This document shows, piece by piece, positions 61,955 to 64,000 of a stretch of DNA of 64,000 bases; position 1 is the stretch's first letter; each line of letters begins with the position of its first letter. Under the pieces are notes generated by a model that did not search any database, had not been told where the DNA came from, and saw nothing but the letters and a program-made list of their open reading frames with translations. Location: NCBI GenBank assembly GCA_963995505.1, contig OZ023190.1, positions 5,412,516 to 5,476,515 on the forward strand. The letters run 5' to 3'. Source of the stretch: Hypericum androsaemum (Eukaryota > Streptophyta > Magnoliopsida > Malpighiales > Hypericaceae). The position numbers and the translations under genes were made by a program.

Positions 61955-62939
61955 GGTATTATATCATCTAAACCACACATTTCGGAATAATATATACTAC
62001 CCATATAAAATACACACCATAATCAACTACGTTCCTAGCTCACCAAGTTCCGAATGTCAAAAGTCACGCACACAGTTGTTATTATAAATATTAAGCCAAG
62101 TCCATATTTTCGAAAACGCTCATGTACTAACTAATCTAAAATACATATGAATAATAACACTAAAATAAAAATATATGAAAATCATAACATAACAAGTGAC
62201 AAGTTAGTGCTTCCAAAATTTTTTGACCTAATGATACAAAACGTAGAAAAATTTAAAAAATATTAGGATTCAAATTTTAATAATATATAATTTTTTAATA
62301 TAAAATTTACATTATTGTTATATTGTTAGTGTTTGAACTTGGATTGTCATTGACAATAATGCACAATTATTGATAGAAAATTTATCTTCAAAAAATACTA
62401 AAATCAAAACCCTTCAATCTTTTATAGTCTTCTCCTACAGTTTTTCTCCCACCAACACAAGCAAGCAAACTTTTCTGAAATCGTTGAATCGACCCCAACG
62501 ACATCATCAGATATTACATCTTTGAGATTTTCTCTATCAATGTCAGCGTATTACTTCAAAATCGAGACACCGAAATGAATTCACCTCTAAACATGAGACA
62601 AATTGGTAGTCTTTTTTGTTCACCTTAGTGATGTAAAACTCCTTATATATAACTAACTCGAATAGATATTTCCTCTATGAATTGACTACTGACAAATTTA
62701 TTATATTTTTAAAAATAATATTATATTTAATTAACATTTAAAAATAGTTATCAACACATATTATTAGTATTAGCTACCAGTTATTGCAAAAAGAAATTCA
62801 GTATCAACCATCATATACCACAACCGACTATCAGTTGTGTTCAATCAACATAACCAAACAATCTCTTGATTGAAACTCACTAAGCTAAAACTAAAAATTC
62901 TTTAAATTATGCTTAACAATCTAAATCTAGATCGGCAAC

Positions 62940-63441
62940 TTGAGTGCTAATTTAGTGGTAAATGAAGAAGACGGTATTTGATAAAATCTAATATAAGAGG
63001 ATCCGAACCATGAAATAGACGCAAATAATATTTGTAGAATTAGAATATGCTACATGTTATCATCCGGGACGATTTTTAGTTCTATTTTAATCTATCACAA
63101 TATATATTATTTTTATAAAACAACATATTGATATATTTTTACACCAACAGTTATATCTGTTATGGATTGAAGTACTACTATACGTCGCATGTTACACCAT
63201 TGGTTGATCTCGAAGTACCATATGTCACATGTTGTATCATTGTCTAATTTTAGGTAAAATAGCAAAAATGCGTATTCTATCTGTCCTAGTGAATCTCAAC
63301 CGTGTGATTAAGATCACGCATAACTTCCCATCAAATATTTCAGATCGCACCTCGGATTATGTTGCTTAGGCTAAATACTCTTTTACCGACAAACCGCTAT
63401 ATTATCTAATTATAATCTACTATTGTACAAAATGATCCCAA
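62940..63441. repeat. Tandem array unit 4 (left stub)
   Basis: It matches 46578-47080 and 56598-57092, ending at 'gtacaaaatgatccca', after which sequence unique to the MFS gene upstream region begins. Confidence 0.88.
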
Positions 63442-63618
63442 TTCACAATCTATCTTGGAGTTAATCACTTATTATCCTAAATAAACTCGAAATTCTCTCC
63501 CTCACCAAACTAACATAAAACGTGCAACAGCTGATCACTCCTCCAACTCTGAACTGTTTCCCAACATCCCTCTCCCTTCCTTTTGTCGTCTATAGTAACA
63601 GCTCCAACTTAACGAATT

Positions 63619-63626
63619 TATATAAA
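63619..63626 (+). promoter_or_regulatory. TATA box of the MFS gene
   Basis: TATATAAA lies about 112 bp before the start codon. It is followed by a CT-rich 5'UTR (ctcgctctcgctctcgctcg, about 63652-63675), a common plant core-promoter and leader layout. Confidence 0.6.
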
Positions 63627-63737
63627 ACCCTCTCGATCCCAAATCTCTCTTCCCTCGCTCTCGCTCTCGCTCGCTTCAAAGCCGAGAAGTGGGAACCCTG
63701 TTCACATATCACCACGAAGAAGAAGTAGAAGAAGAGA

Positions 63738-63888
63738 ATGGAGGCCTTCTACTACTTGGTGTTTGGTGGGCTATCTGCAATAGTGGCAGCTCTGGAGCTG
63801 AGCAAGAACAACAAGGACAAGATCAGCACCTCTCCCGCTTTCAATTCCTTCAAGAACAATTACCTCGTCGTTTACTCCCTCATGATGG
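63738..63888 (+). CDS. MFSD5/MOT2-like major facilitator, exon 1
   Basis: This is the first coding exon, cut by the window end. It starts at ATG 63738 and ends at a donor G|GTACTG (63888/63889). The 50 codons read MEAFYYLVFGGLSAIVAALE, then LSKNNKDKISTSPAFNSFKN, then NYLVVYSLMM. This matches the N-terminus of plant proteins of the MFSD5/molybdate transporter MOT2 group (Arabidopsis At4g27720 as I remember it), with the first membrane segment at residues 4-20 and the second starting near residue 42. The family is a 12-helix plasma or endomembrane transporter linked to molybdate in algae and animals; the substrate in this plant is inferred only. Downstream exons lie outside the window. Confidence 0.88.
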
Positions 63889-64000
63889 GTACTGGGTCCT
63901 ATTCCGTTTCCTTTTTTATTTTGTGGGCTTGTTAAAAATGTGATCTTTATTTTAAAGCTGGTTGCTTTATATGGTGGATCTGTGTTTCTTGGATTAGATC

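Larger units (their letters stand above)
56598..62939. repeat. Tandem array unit 3
   Basis: It starts 'tgagtgctaatttagtgg'. It shares the element at 57202-57868 with unit 2. It lacks the hAT, the LINE and most of the LINE ORF2 fragment. It carries its own Mutator-like insertion (60061-61477) and a second insertion (about 61487-61954). Confidence 0.88.

Overview
The window is nuclear DNA from a flowering plant, most likely a eudicot. It is AT-rich, its genes carry GT-AG introns, and its non-genic space is full of plant-type LTR retrotransposons, LINEs, hAT/Mutator-like elements and MITEs. I count five host genes. They are the 3' end of a BCS1-type AAA-ATPase (1-360, +), a complete retromer VPS26 gene (7584-11822, -, 301 aa from 11 coding exons), a complete short-chain dehydrogenase/reductase (12703-14514, -, 301 aa from 5 exons), a complete chloroplast rhodanese of the STR14 type (17199-18870, -, 237 aa from 6 exons), and the first exon of an MFSD5/MOT2-like major facilitator (63738-63888, +). 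From memory, VPS26, STR14 and the MFS gene match the Arabidopsis neighbours At4g27690, At4g27700 and At4g27720. This would be an old syntenic block whose last interval has been stretched by about 45 kb of repeats.

Left part (1-24.6 kb). After the AAA-ATPase end lies a non-autonomous LTR element with a tRNA-Asp primer site (about 1188-4925). Behind it sit a direct and an inverted copy of its interior (4928-5947). The gene cluster follows. VPS26 carries a local 85-bp tandem duplication over a splice acceptor. The SDR gene has a duplicated upstream region. Downstream is a roughly 3-kb, possibly hAT-bounded block (19248-22288) with two oppositely oriented minisatellite arrays and a frameshifted acetolactate synthase small-subunit fragment. 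A decayed hAT transposase remnant follows.

Right part (24.7-63.4 kb). The backbone is a tandem array of a roughly 4-6 kb non-coding unit: unit 1 (24705-46577), unit 2 (46578-56597), unit 3 (56598-62939) and a stub of unit 4 (62940-63441). Unit 1 is broken by two Ty3/gypsy chromovirus (Tekay/Del-type) elements, one on each strand: 26061-34453 (+) and 35851-45075 (-). The first holds a 366-bp palindromic MITE. The second holds a 1.48-kb solo LTR. Unit 2 holds a 665-bp TIR element, an 838-bp hAT element, a 2.2-kb truncated LINE and an 815-bp MITE-like element. Unit 3 shares the 665-bp element and holds a Mutator-like element with TIRs of about 316 bp around a captured gene fragment. Because the units are paralogous, most insertions can be read against an empty site, which fixes the element ends and target duplications.

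All transposon coding regions are disrupted, mostly by changes that look like G-to-A or C-to-T transitions (TGG or CGA to TGA, CAA to TAA, TGC to TAC). I found no CRISPR array, operon or other prokaryotic feature, no convincing tRNA or rRNA gene, and no clearly new biological system. The most unusual signals are the tandem unit array with mosaic relationships, the intron-like inserts in the gypsy gag region, the duplicated splice acceptor in VPS26, and the gene-capturing elements.
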